Notes under the pieces: model-generated
What the model saw: only the letters and a program-made list of their open reading frames with translations
Database searches by the model: none
Told to the model about the DNA's origin: nothing
Shown: one piece after another, positions 21,866 through 30,322 of the stretch
Position numbering within the stretch: the first letter of the stretch is position 1
Layout of the letters: each line of letters opens with the position of its first letter
Position numbers and translations under genes: made by a program
Source of the DNA: CAYOBW01 sp964402115
GTDB lineage: Bacteria; Verrucomicrobiota; Kiritimatiellia; UBA8416; CAYOBW01
Direction of reading: 5' to 3'
DNA: 64,000 bases
NCBI GenBank assembly: GCA_964402115.1
Contig: CAYOBW010000004.1
Coordinates: forward strand, 1-64,000

Positions 21866-24292
21866 ATGAGCGGACACGTGACGGGGTTGATCTTAGCGGC
21901 GACAGTGGGAGCGGCGGCGGTGGCCTGGGCCGCCGCGGGGCGGGACTATCCGGTGCAGCCGGCGCCGTTCACGGCGGTGGAGATCCGGGACGGGTTCTGG
22001 ACGCCACGGCTGGAAACGAACCGCGTCGTGACGGTGGGCTACGACTTCAAGAAGTGCGAAGAGACAGGTCGGATCGACAACTTCGCCAAGGCCGGCGGTT
22101 TGATGGAGGGCGCTTTTCGCGGCTGTCCGTTCGATGACTCGGATGTGTTCAAGGTGATCGAGGGCGCGGCCTACACGCTCGTCAAGCACCCGGATCCCGC
22201 CCTGGACAAGTACCTGGACGAGTTGATCGCGAAGATCGCGGCCGCTCAGGAGGCGGACGGTTACCTGTACTCGGCGCGGCGCCTGTTCACGCCCGACAAG
22301 ATGCCGGGGATGTCCGGGAAGCAGCGCTGGTCGAACCTGGGGGCGAGCCACGAGTTGTACAACGTCGGGCACCTCTACGAGGCCGGCGTGGCGCACTTCC
22401 AGGCGACAGGCAAGCGCTCCCTGCTGGACGTGGTCATCAAGAACGCCGACCTGGTCGCGCGCGAGTTCAAGCCTGGCGGCCGCGGAAATCCGCCGGGCCA
22501 CGAGGAGATCGAGATCGGCCTGGTGCGGCTTTACCGCGCAACGGGGGAAGCGAAGTATCTCGAGCTCGCAAAGTACCTGATTCACTGTCGCGGCCGGGCG
22601 GAGACGCACAAACTCTACGGCCTGTATGCGCAGGACCACCTCCCGATCGAGCAGCAGACCGAGGCGGTCGGGCACGCCGTCCGGGCCGGTTACCTCTACA
22701 GCGGCGTGGCCGATGTTGCCGCACTCACGGGGGACCAGGCGTACCTGCACGCGATCGACCGGATTTGGACGAACATGGTCAGCCGGAAGATGCACATCAC
22801 CGGCGGCATCGGTCTGCCCGCCGGCGAGGCTTTCGGTGCGGACTACGAACTGCCGAACAAGACCGCCTACAACGAGACCTGCGCGGCGATCGCGAACGCC
22901 CTGTGGAACCACCGCATGTTTCTCCTGCACGGCGACGCGAAGTACCTCGACGTACTGGAGCGCGTGATCTACAACGGCTTTCTCGCCGGCATCGCCATCC
23001 AGGGCGACGCTTTCTTCTACCCGAACGTGCTCGAAGCCGATGGCGCCTCGCGTTTCAATCACGGCGCCGTGCGGCGCGCACCGTGGTTCGGGTGCTCGTG
23101 CTGTCCGGTGAACGTGGTGCGCTTCATTCCCGGGATTGCCGGCTACATCTATGCCGCGCAGGCGGACTCGCTGTATGTCAATCTGTTCATCGGGGGCGCC
23201 GGGGACGTGCAGGTGGACGACCAGGCGGTCAAGGTCGCGCAGGAGACACGCTACCCGTGGGACGGGGCCGTGGCGCTGACCGTGACACCCGCCCGTAAGC
23301 AGACGTTCGCCCTGCGCGTGCGGATTCCCGGCTGGGTGCGTAACGAGCCCGTGCCGAGCGATCTCTACCGGTATGCCGACAACCTGAAACCGGCCTGGAG
23401 CCTGCGCGTGAACGGCAAGGCCATCACCGTGCCGCTGGAGAAGGGCTTCGCGGTCGTGCGGCGCGAGTGGAAGGCGGGGGACCGGGTGGAGCTGAAGCTG
23501 GAGATGCCGGTGCGGCGCGTCGTGGCGCATGCGTCCGTGGCCGCGGATCGCGGGCGCGTCGCCCTTGAGCGCGGGCCGCTGGTTTATGCGTGCGAGGGGG
23601 TCGACAACGGCGGACGCGTGAACGATCTCGTGCTGGATGCGCAGGCTGCGCTGGCGCCCGAATGGCGGCCGAAACTGCTGAACGGGGTGACGGTACTTTC
23701 CGGGGAGGTCCGCCGGCGCGTGCGGCTCGCGGACGGAGGGGCGGGGCTGGAGCCGGCCCGCGTCGTCGCCGTGCCCTACTACGCGTGGGCGCATCGTGAA
23801 GTAGGCCCCATGGCCGTGTGGCTGGCTGCCGACCCGACCGTCGCGTTCGCGTCGCCACTGCCGACCCTTGCGGGCAAAGCACGCGCGACTGCGTCGTTCT
23901 GCCATGGCGCGGATGCAATCGATGCGCTGAACGACCAGGTGGAGCCGCAGAACTCCATCGACCACGATATCGGCCGTTTCACCTGGTGGGATCACAAGGG
24001 GACGACCGAGTGGGTGCAATACGCGTTCGCTGCGCCGACGGCCGTGAAGTCGGTGGCCGTGTACTGGTTCGACGATACGGGACGGGGCGCGTGCCGCGTA
24101 CCGGCCTCGTGGCGGCTGCTCTACCAGGACGGGGAGGCGTGGAAGCCGGTTGAGGGCGGCGGAGCGTTGGGCGTTGCGCGCGACGCGTACAACCGCGTGT
24201 CGTTCACGCCGGTGACAACGACAGCGCTGCGGATCGAAGTCAACCTGCAGCCGGACTGCTCAGGCGGCATCCTGGAGTGGCAGGTGGAGTAG
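21866..24292 (+). CDS. secreted GH127-family glycosidase (beta-L-arabinofuranosidase-like)
   Basis: 808 residues with a short Sec signal (LILAATVGAAAVAWAAA). GH127 cysteine glycosidases use a zinc-bound Cys nucleophile; here the ligands are visible as YNETCA (Glu337, Cys339) and GCSCCPVN (Cys412, Cys413), equivalent to Glu338-x-Cys340 and Cys417-Cys418 of HypBA1. The (alpha/alpha)6 barrel spans roughly 30-430, followed by beta-domains; a C-terminal sandwich of about 120 residues (DHDIGRFTWWDHKGTTEWVQ, SVAVYWFDD) looks like an F5/8-type carbohydrate-binding module. Probably removes beta-L-arabinofuranose or a related sugar. Eight nt before the radical SAM gene. Confidence 0.9.
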   Translation: MSGHVTGLILAATVGAAAVAWAAAGRDYPVQPAPFTAVEIRDGFWTPRLETNRVVTVGYDFKKCEETGRIDNFAKAGGLMEGAFRGCPFDDSDVFKVIEGAAYTLVKHPDPALDKYLDELIAKIAAAQEADGYLYSARRLFTPDKMPGMSGKQRWSNLGASHELYNVGHLYEAGVAHFQATGKRSLLDVVIKNADLVAREFKPGGRGNPPGHEEIEIGLVRLYRATGEAKYLELAKYLIHCRGRAETHKLYGLYAQDHLPIEQQTEAVGHAVRAGYLYSGVADVAALTGDQAYLHAIDRIWTNMVSRKMHITGGIGLPAGEAFGADYELPNKTAYNETCAAIANALWNHRMFLLHGDAKYLDVLERVIYNGFLAGIAIQGDAFFYPNVLEADGASRFNHGAVRRAPWFGCSCCPVNVVRFIPGIAGYIYAAQADSLYVNLFIGGAGDVQVDDQAVKVAQETRYPWDGAVALTVTPARKQTFALRVRIPGWVRNEPVPSDLYRYADNLKPAWSLRVNGKAITVPLEKGFAVVRREWKAGDRVELKLEMPVRRVVAHASVAADRGRVALERGPLVYACEGVDNGGRVNDLVLDAQAALAPEWRPKLLNGVTVLSGEVRRRVRLADGGAGLEPARVVAVPYYAWAHREVGPMAVWLAADPTVAFASPLPTLAGKARATASFCHGADAIDALNDQVEPQNSIDHDIGRFTWWDHKGTTEWVQYAFAAPTAVKSVAVYWFDDTGRGACRVPASWRLLYQDGEAWKPVEGGGALGVARDAYNRVSFTPVTTTALRIEVNLQPDCSGGILEWQVE

Positions 24293-24300
24293 GGGGGCAC

Positions 24301-25299
24301 ATGCATCCGGCTCTGTACTGGCAGCGGACGGAGGGGGAGGCGATTCAGTGCGAACTCTGCCCGCGCGGTTGCATACTGCGCGGAGAGGGCGCGCGGGGCG
24401 CCTGTCACACGCGCGCCGTGCAGGGCGGCGGGCTCGTGGCGCTGGGGTACGGCCGACTGGCCTCCGCCGCCGTTGACCCGATCGAGAAGAAGCCCCTGTA
24501 CCACTTTAACCCGGGCGGGCGCATCTTCAGCATCGGCGGGTGGGGCTGCAACTTCGCCTGTCCGTTCTGCCAGAACTGGACCATCTCCCAGCAATTCGAC
24601 GACGCGGCTGAGGCGGTTACGCCCGACGAGGTGGCGGCGGCCTTCCGGAAGGGCGGCTCCATCGGGATTGCGTACACGTACAACGAGCCGCTCATCAACA
24701 TGGAGTTCGTGCGGGCGTGCGCGGAGCGGGTCAAGGCCGCGGGCGGTGTGAATGTGCTGGTGACCAACGGCTACGTGCGCCCTGGGCCGGCGGCCGATGT
24801 GCTGCCGCTGATCGCGGCGCTGAACATCGACGTCAAGAGCATGGACGACGCCTTCTACCGGCGCCAGTGCCGGGGCACGCTCGCGCCCGTACTGGCCTTT
24901 GTGCTGCAGGCGCTGGCAGCCGGCTGCCTGGTCGAGTTGACGAACCTCGTGATCCCGGGGTTGAACGACAGCGACGCGGATCTGCAGACCCTGGCACGCT
25001 GGATACGCACCGAGGCGGGGCGGGGCGTGCCGCTGCACCTCAGCGCGTATCGCCCACAGTACAAGATGAACGCGCCGCCGACGCCGGTGGCTACGCTGAG
25101 CAGGGCCTACGACATATGCGCGGCCGAACTCGACTACGTCTACCTGGGCAACGTGGCGGGGTCGGTCGGCCAGGACACGCTCTGCCCGGGGTGCCGCGCC
25201 GTGCTCATCGCGCGCGACGGCTACAGCACGCGCCGCGTGGGTCTGAACGGCGGCGTTTGCGCCCGCTGCGGGCGCCCGGCGGATGTCGTGGGGGCGTGA
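24301..25299 (+). CDS. amrS: AmmeMemoRadiSam system radical SAM enzyme
   Basis: 332 residues, the usual length for AmrS. The radical SAM cluster is Cys83-x3-Cys87-x2-Cys90 (GCNFACPFCQNW). An N-terminal Cys set (CELCPRGC and ACHTR) and a C-terminal CPGC...CARC pair could bind additional iron or zinc. SIGIAYTYNEPLI and NLVIPGLNDSD are strong family motifs. The partner proteins AmrA and MEMO are not nearby, and the gene is instead joined to GH127 with 8 nt between, possibly for transcriptional convenience. The substrate of AmrS is not firmly known. Confidence 0.92.
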   Translation: MHPALYWQRTEGEAIQCELCPRGCILRGEGARGACHTRAVQGGGLVALGYGRLASAAVDPIEKKPLYHFNPGGRIFSIGGWGCNFACPFCQNWTISQQFDDAAEAVTPDEVAAAFRKGGSIGIAYTYNEPLINMEFVRACAERVKAAGGVNVLVTNGYVRPGPAADVLPLIAALNIDVKSMDDAFYRRQCRGTLAPVLAFVLQALAAGCLVELTNLVIPGLNDSDADLQTLARWIRTEAGRGVPLHLSAYRPQYKMNAPPTPVATLSRAYDICAAELDYVYLGNVAGSVGQDTLCPGCRAVLIARDGYSTRRVGLNGGVCARCGRPADVVGA

Positions 25300-25441
25300 G
25301 GCAGACTGTGGCGAGCTTGACAGACGCGGCGCGCTGCGCTAGTGCCTCCTTGCGAATGTACGAATGCGAGCATCGGTGTACCGGTGCAGCGAGCCACAGG
25401 TGACCGGCGCCGGCTGGAATGCGCGCCGGGCTGACAACGCG

Positions 25442-25457
25442 GACCCCGGACGGGGTC
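25442..25457 (+). promoter_or_regulatory. 6-bp hairpin directly before the lipoprotein ribosome-binding site
   Basis: GACCCC-GGAC-GGGGTC forms a GC stem with tetraloop, ending one base before the GGGAGGAAG ribosome-binding site of the ATG at 25471. It could affect translation or end amrS transcription. The rest of 25300-25470 shows no known riboswitch core that I recognise. Confidence 0.35.
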
Positions 25458-25470
25458 GGGAGGAAGAGGC

Positions 25471-26025
25471 ATGCAGAGCGGAAATGCGGTGCGAGCGGGA
25501 ATTGGCAGCCTGGCTGCCGTTGTGTTTCTGACGGCGGGCTGCACGACCACAACGCCCGGTAGTGGCGGGTCGGGGGCGAAGCAGGTCAAGTCGACGGTGC
25601 CGGTCCGGAATATGGCCACCGGTGCGAAAGTCACGGTTTCGTCCACGCACCGGCAGTGGCCGGGTGAGGGCCCCGCCGAGGGGTTGGTCGATGGCGATAC
25701 GCAGACACGCTGGGCGAGCGACTATGCCGAGCCGCAGCAGGTGAGCATCGACCTGGGGCGTCCCGTCAGCATCGAAACCCTGCGCCTGACGTGGGAGAAC
25801 GCCTTCGCGACCGACTACGCCGTCAGCACGTCCCACGATGGCCAGGCCTGGGTGACGACGTACAACGGGACGAATCCCGCGGACGCGCCAGACCGCACCC
25901 TCAACGCTGTCCCCATGAAGGACGTCGTGGCCCGCCATGTACGGCTCGAACTCAAGAAGCGCGTCAAGCCGGCCTGGGGTTTCTCGCTGTATGAGATCGA
26001 GGTGCTGGGCCGGCCCGCGCGGTAG
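25471..26025 (+). CDS. lipoprotein with F5/8 type C (discoidin-like) domain
   Basis: 184 residues. Lipoprotein signal with lipobox FLTAGC (Cys24), then a Thr/Ser/Gly linker and one discoidin-like jelly roll: TVSSTHRQWPGEGPAEGLVDGDTQTRWASD carries the conserved A-x-D-G-x-x-T-x-W core and PQQVSIDLGRPVSIETLRLTW follows. It would bind carbohydrate at the cell surface. It faces the convergent sulfatase gene, whose own C-terminus has a similar domain, with only 18 nt between stops. The upstream hairpin and 171-nt gap suggest its own expression. Confidence 0.87.
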   Translation: MQSGNAVRAGIGSLAAVVFLTAGCTTTTPGSGGSGAKQVKSTVPVRNMATGAKVTVSSTHRQWPGEGPAEGLVDGDTQTRWASDYAEPQQVSIDLGRPVSIETLRLTWENAFATDYAVSTSHDGQAWVTTYNGTNPADAPDRTLNAVPMKDVVARHVRLELKKRVKPAWGFSLYEIEVLGRPAR

Positions 26026-26043
26026 GCAGAACAGCGGCGCCCG

Positions 26044-27978
26044 TCACTCGCCGATCACGCCCACCTCGGCCGCACTGGCCCAGGGGCCGCCGCCCTGCTC
26101 GGAGAGGGCGCGCAGCAGGATGTAGCGGCCCTTCGTGGCGGGGCACTCGATCAGTTGCGATTCCTTCGAGCGCGGCAGCGTAGCCTTGGCCACGGGGTCC
26201 GCGAACCCGTCGGGCGACGCGCCGATGCCAAACTCCAGCTCCTTGATTGCCCCGTTCCAAGCCGGATCCTGCCGCGGCAGGTAGCAAAAGCCTCGCACGA
26301 CACGCTCCGCCCCGAGATCGATCACCAGCTCGTGCGGCGGCTGCGCCAGGTTGTCGGCAAAGCGTGTATGCCACACCGTGCCCGGGTCGCCATCGATCGC
26401 ATTGGCGGCGAGCTTGCCATTGCCAACGTTTTCGCTGCTGACGCGGGCGATCTTCCAGCCCGTCTTCGGTAGTTCGCCGGGCAGGCAAGAAACAGCCGGC
26501 CGGTCGCCGCCCGCGGCCGGGCTCTTCTCCTTGGTCTCGAGCCCGAACTTGGCCGCGCGGTCGCGCTGGTGGAGGTCGGTGCGTGTGTACGTGCCGGGCA
26601 CGACCGGCGCGTGCGCGGCGGTGGCGAACCCTTTCAACCGGGCGAGCACGTCCGCGCGCTCCTTTGCGAGGTCCCGCGTTTCACTGACATCGGCCTTCAA
26701 GTCGTACAGCTCCCACGGGGCCTTCTCCCGCGACTGGACGGCCTTCCAGCTGCCGGCACGGACCGCGGTCTGGCCGCCGATCTCCCAGTAAAGGTACTCG
26801 TGCTGCCCCTGCTTGCGCCCGGCGGCCGTTTCTCCGATGAGTTCGGGCAGGATGGAGATGCCGTCGATGTCAGCTGGGACCTGCGCCCCTGCGACCTCGG
26901 CAAGGGTCGGGAGCACATCAGGGAAGTAGCACAGCAGATCGCTCACGCGTCCCGGGGCGATCTTGCCAGGCCAACGGGCAATGAAAGGAATGCGCAGGCC
27001 GCCCTCGTACAGGTTACCCTTGTGTCCGCGGAACTCGACGCCGGTGCGCGGATCCTTGTTGGCGACATGCACGCCGCGGGGGTCTTCCTTAGAGCGGAAA
27101 TAGTCCGCCCCGCCGTTGTCGCCGCTGAAGAAGACCAGCGTTCGTTCATCGAGTCCGAGATCCTTGAGCAGGGCAAAGAGGTCGCCGATCTGCCGGTCCA
27201 GCATGGACACCATCGCGGCGTAGCGCCGGGCCGGCTCCGGCCAGGGCCTGTCCTTGTACGGCGCCCAGGCAGGGTCGTTGTCCGGAATGTCGAAGAGCCC
27301 GTGCGGCGGGGTGAACGGCAGGTAGCAGAAGAACGGGCGGTCCTTGTTCGTGCGGATGAACGTCAGGGCCTCGCGGACGATCGCGTAGTGCGCGTAGTTC
27401 GTGCCGTCGCTGCCGCCACGGTTGCCGGCCAGCGGTAGCTCCGCGCTGTTCCTGACGAGATACGGGGTGTAGTATGAGTGCGCGTGGACCTGGTCGTAGT
27501 AGCCGACGAACAAATCGAACCCCTGCTTCTCGGGCACGCCCGTGGATCCGCGGCCGCCGTTACCCCACTTCCCGAAGCCTCCCGTGGCGTAGCCGAGGGG
27601 CTTGAGGATGGAGGCCACCGTCGCTTCCCCCGCCCGCAGCGGGGTGCCGCCGTCGTTGGCGCGCACCGAGGTGTGGCCGCTGTGCTTCCCGGTCAGGAAA
27701 CAGCAGCGCGTTGGCGCGCAGACGGACGAGCCGGCCAGGGCCTGCGTGAAACGGATACCCTCGGCCGCCATGCGGTCGATGTTCGGCGTGCGCAGGTTCG
27801 GGTTGCCCATGTGCGACAGCTCGTAGTACCCGAGTTCGTCCGCCATGATATAGACGATATTCGGCTTGCGGGCGGCGGCGGCAGCAGCAGCCGGCGCCGC
27901 AAGGCCGTGCAGCTGAGATGCGACTGCCAGCATGATCGCAACAGCCGTCCGCGTCGCGTCGCTGCTCCTGGTGTTCAT
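26044..27978 (-). CDS. secreted S1-family sulfatase with C-terminal F5/8 type C domain
   Basis: 644-residue periplasmic sulfatase with an N-terminal signal (TAVAIMLAVASQLHGLAAPA). Formylglycine motif is C-x-P-x-R at Cys87-Arg91 (SSVCAPTRCCFLTG), metal ligands in NIVYIMADELGYYE and FFSGDNGGADYF, and FRGHKGNLYEGGLRIPFIARWPG is a standard S1 signature. Residues about 520-644 (LAANAIDGDPGTVWHTRF ... HELVIDLG) are a discoidin-like carbohydrate-binding domain. It hydrolyses sulfate esters from polysaccharide. Its maturation needs a formylglycine-generating or anaerobic sulfatase-maturing enzyme, not in the window. Four-nt overlap with the upstream GNAT-aminotransferase gene. Confidence 0.93.
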   Translation of the reverse strand: MNTRSSDATRTAVAIMLAVASQLHGLAAPAAAAAAARKPNIVYIMADELGYYELSHMGNPNLRTPNIDRMAAEGIRFTQALAGSSVCAPTRCCFLTGKHSGHTSVRANDGGTPLRAGEATVASILKPLGYATGGFGKWGNGGRGSTGVPEKQGFDLFVGYYDQVHAHSYYTPYLVRNSAELPLAGNRGGSDGTNYAHYAIVREALTFIRTNKDRPFFCYLPFTPPHGLFDIPDNDPAWAPYKDRPWPEPARRYAAMVSMLDRQIGDLFALLKDLGLDERTLVFFSGDNGGADYFRSKEDPRGVHVANKDPRTGVEFRGHKGNLYEGGLRIPFIARWPGKIAPGRVSDLLCYFPDVLPTLAEVAGAQVPADIDGISILPELIGETAAGRKQGQHEYLYWEIGGQTAVRAGSWKAVQSREKAPWELYDLKADVSETRDLAKERADVLARLKGFATAAHAPVVPGTYTRTDLHQRDRAAKFGLETKEKSPAAGGDRPAVSCLPGELPKTGWKIARVSSENVGNGKLAANAIDGDPGTVWHTRFADNLAQPPHELVIDLGAERVVRGFCYLPRQDPAWNGAIKELEFGIGASPDGFADPVAKATLPRSKESQLIECPATKGRYILLRALSEQGGGPWASAAEVGVIGE

Positions 27979-29582
27979 GGGTGTTTCCGGTTCACGATTT
28001 CCCGCAGCGCAGCGATGAGCGGGGTCAGCAGCTCGGGTGTCGCATCGCGCATGAGGCAGACTTGCAGCCAGTTGCGCGCGAGGAGATAGGGACTGCGGTA
28101 GCTCAGCAGGAAGCCCCGGTCCTCAAGCGTTCGGCCGATAGCCTCGGCGGAGAGCGAGGCGGGCAGGGGAATCGTCGTGGCGCCAGGGTAGGCCTGCGCC
28201 TCCGCGGCCAGCGGCGGCAGGCCCAGCGTGCGCAGCTCCGCGCGCAGCCAGCCAGCGGTGGCCGCCAGCCTCGGAGCGCGGACCGCCACGTCCAGCTTGC
28301 CCAGGGCCATGTGCAGGGCCGTGAAGAGACCGGAAGGCATGGTGTAGGGCGCCTCGGCTGACGCGTGCCGGCTGAGGTCCAGGCAACGCGGCAGGGGCGC
28401 ACCGTTCGCCGCGACGGGACGGTCGTGAAAGACGAGCGCCAGTCCGGCATAGGCGCCCAGCCCCTTGCCGCTGACGCCCGAGGCGAAGCGGACGCCCCGC
28501 AGGTCCACGGGTACGACGCCGAGTGCGCTGATGCAGTCCAGGCAGAGCGGCACGCCGCGCGCGGCACAGAGCACCTGCCACCCGGCCACGTCGTTGAGCA
28601 CGCCTGTGGAGGTTTCGGCCTGCACGCCCCAGAGCCAGGCCCGGGGGTGTGCGTCGAGCGCGGTCGCGACGGCAACCTGGTCCACGGGTTCGCCCCACGG
28701 CGCGGAGACGACGTCGAACGTCAGCCCCATGCGTCGGGCGTGATCGGCCAGCCGCTCGCCGAACTCGCCGTTGGCGACGACCAGGCCGCGCCCGGGCAGC
28801 CGCGTGAGTTGCGCGGCCACGAGGTCGTTCGCCAGGGTGCCGGCGCCGACGGCAAGGGAAACGTGTTCAGCCTGCGCGAGCCGGCAAAGCGCGGTGCGGG
28901 TCTGCCGGTAGAGGAGCAGGAAGTCGTCGCCGCGATGCGACAGCGCGGGCGCGCGCCAGGCGGCGGCCACGGCCGGGGCAATCTCGACCGGCCCCGGCAG
29001 GAGATTGACGCGCGGCTGGAAGAGGTCCGGGAACTTGCGGGCGAGGAGCGGCAGCACGCGCTCATCGAAGACGGCCTGCCGCAGCAGCATGGGCTGGTAG
29101 GGGGCGTCGGCGGTGCCAACAACCGGGCCAAAGGGCTCGAAGCCGAGGTGCGTGTAGAGCTTGAGCTGCCGCAGCGCGCCCGAGATCACCGCCAGATCGT
29201 AACCGTGCGTCTCGCAGAACCGCCCCACCATGGCGAGCAGCCCCGCCAGCGCCGGGGAGTGACGGAATTCGGGGGTAACGGTGAGCAGGCGAATCTCGCA
29301 GGCGGCGACGTGCGGGGGCAGGTGGCTATCGAGGTCCGGCAGCTTGCCGTCGAGCGAGAACGGCCGCTGGGTGCGGACCGACACCATGCCCACGACCTCA
29401 CCGGCGGCCTTGCAGACGAAGTACGTATTGTCGGCGTCGAAGCGGTCCACCAAACGGCGCTCGGCGTTCGGGTGGTGCTGCGGTATCTCTTCCACGAACG
29501 CACTGTAGTTGAGCCGTGCGATCGCGGCGTGATCCGCCGGCGTGGTGGCGAGGCTGAAGGTGAGCGCGGGCTGTTCGTTCAT
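27975..29582 (-). CDS. GNAT acyltransferase-class V aminotransferase fusion protein
   Basis: 535 residues with two domains. Residues 1-about 170 look like a GNAT acyltransferase (YFVCKAAGEVVGMVSVRTQ and CEIRLLTVTPEFRHSPALAGLL). Residues about 188-535 are a fold-type I, class V aminotransferase: start RVNLLPGPVEIAPAV, GAGTLANDLVAAQL, CLDCISALG, and the PLP Lys373 in SGVSGKGLGAYAG, similar to alanine-glyoxylate or phosphonopyruvate aminotransferases. The fusion could N-acylate the amino product made by its own second domain. It is followed by a sulfatase and preceded by a PlsY-like gene, each overlapping by 4 nt. Function is inference. Confidence 0.85.
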   Translation of the reverse strand: MNEQPALTFSLATTPADHAAIARLNYSAFVEEIPQHHPNAERRLVDRFDADNTYFVCKAAGEVVGMVSVRTQRPFSLDGKLPDLDSHLPPHVAACEIRLLTVTPEFRHSPALAGLLAMVGRFCETHGYDLAVISGALRQLKLYTHLGFEPFGPVVGTADAPYQPMLLRQAVFDERVLPLLARKFPDLFQPRVNLLPGPVEIAPAVAAAWRAPALSHRGDDFLLLYRQTRTALCRLAQAEHVSLAVGAGTLANDLVAAQLTRLPGRGLVVANGEFGERLADHARRMGLTFDVVSAPWGEPVDQVAVATALDAHPRAWLWGVQAETSTGVLNDVAGWQVLCAARGVPLCLDCISALGVVPVDLRGVRFASGVSGKGLGAYAGLALVFHDRPVAANGAPLPRCLDLSRHASAEAPYTMPSGLFTALHMALGKLDVAVRAPRLAATAGWLRAELRTLGLPPLAAEAQAYPGATTIPLPASLSAEAIGRTLEDRGFLLSYRSPYLLARNWLQVCLMRDATPELLTPLIAALREIVNRKHP

Positions 29583-30196
29583 GGGGACTCCCGGCCGGCG
29601 GGCGACGAAATCCGCGGTCGCCCGTCGCGCAGACGGTTAAGCAGGTGCGTACGGTGTGTGAAAACGATGATCACGGCGAGCAGGAGTGTCGCCACGATCA
29701 GCGGCAGGGGCGCGGCAAGCAACCAGGCGGCGATGGGCAAAGCGACGAACGCGATGACGCCGGCGAGCGTGAACGAGCGATGCAGGGCGTAACCTGCGAG
29801 CACGAGGCCGGCCAGGGCGAGCAGCAGCCGGGCGTCAAGCAGCAGCAGCGCACCCAGCGCGACGGCGACACCCCGGCCGCCGATGAAACGCAACTGCACG
29901 GGCCAGCAGTGCCCGGCGACCACGATCGGGAGCACCAGCGCCGCCGCCCACGGGGAAGCGCCGAGCCGCTGCGCCAGCCAGACGGCGAAAGCGCCGCGGG
30001 TGCAGTCGGCGAGCAGGGTGATCACGAACCCGCCCCGGCCGAGGGTTCGGCCGACATTGCGTGCGCCGGTGCTGCCGCTGCCGAGGGTACGGATGTCCGT
30101 GCCGCTCCGCCAGCGCGTCAGGTAGTAGCCCGTTGTGCAGCAGCCTGTGACATACGCCAAGGCTGCTATCAGGACATCTCTTGCGATTCCGGTCAT
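29579..30196 (-). CDS. plsY: PlsY-like acyl-phosphate:glycerol-3-phosphate acyltransferase
   Basis: 205-residue integral membrane protein with about five helices. PlsY motifs are visible: GSGSTGARNVGRTLG (motif 1, G-S-x-x-x-G-x-x-N), a motif 2-like GHCWPVQLRFIGGRGVA (G-H-x-x-P-x-x-x-x-F-x-G-G-R-G) and a C-terminal HRTHLLNRL (motif 3). PlsY acylates glycerol-3-phosphate from acyl-phosphate; here the operon context with a GNAT-aminotransferase fusion suggests a specialised paralogue. ATG 30196 preferred to a GTG at 30226: AGGA sits about 8 nt upstream and the helix starts there. Confidence 0.85.
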   Translation of the reverse strand: MTGIARDVLIAALAYVTGCCTTGYYLTRWRSGTDIRTLGSGSTGARNVGRTLGRGGFVITLLADCTRGAFAVWLAQRLGASPWAAALVLPIVVAGHCWPVQLRFIGGRGVAVALGALLLLDARLLLALAGLVLAGYALHRSFTLAGVIAFVALPIAAWLLAAPLPLIVATLLLAVIIVFTHRTHLLNRLRDGRPRISSPAGRESP

Positions 30197-30267
30197 TCCG
30201 CATTCCTGAAGGCAGGCTTGGCGCACCTTGCGCGGCGTGGCCTAATCTGAGCCATTTGCATGCACGC

Positions 30268-30297
30268 AGTATGTGTGACAGGCCACCGCGCCGTCAA
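30268..30297 (-). promoter_or_regulatory. sigma70-type promoter of the plsY-aminotransferase-sulfatase operon
   Basis: On the minus strand TTGACG (30297-30292) and CATACT (30273-30268) are separated by 18 nt, 5/6 and 4/6 matches to consensus. Predicted start near 30261, about 65 nt before plsY. Confidence 0.45.
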
Positions 30298-30322
30298 GAA
30301 TCGTGAAAGAGCGTGTGTCGGT

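Noticed and set aside
21893..24019. A 708-codon minus-strand frame antisense to GH127
   Set aside because: Mirrors codon bias of the real gene; no recognised motif, His/Arg/Val-rich composition, no ribosome-binding site.
25300..25470. Possible riboswitch or structured RNA between amrS and the lipoprotein gene
   Set aside because: Contains several short GC dyads but I could not match the conserved core of cobalamin, SAM, c-di-GMP or other known classes; only the terminal hairpin is reported.
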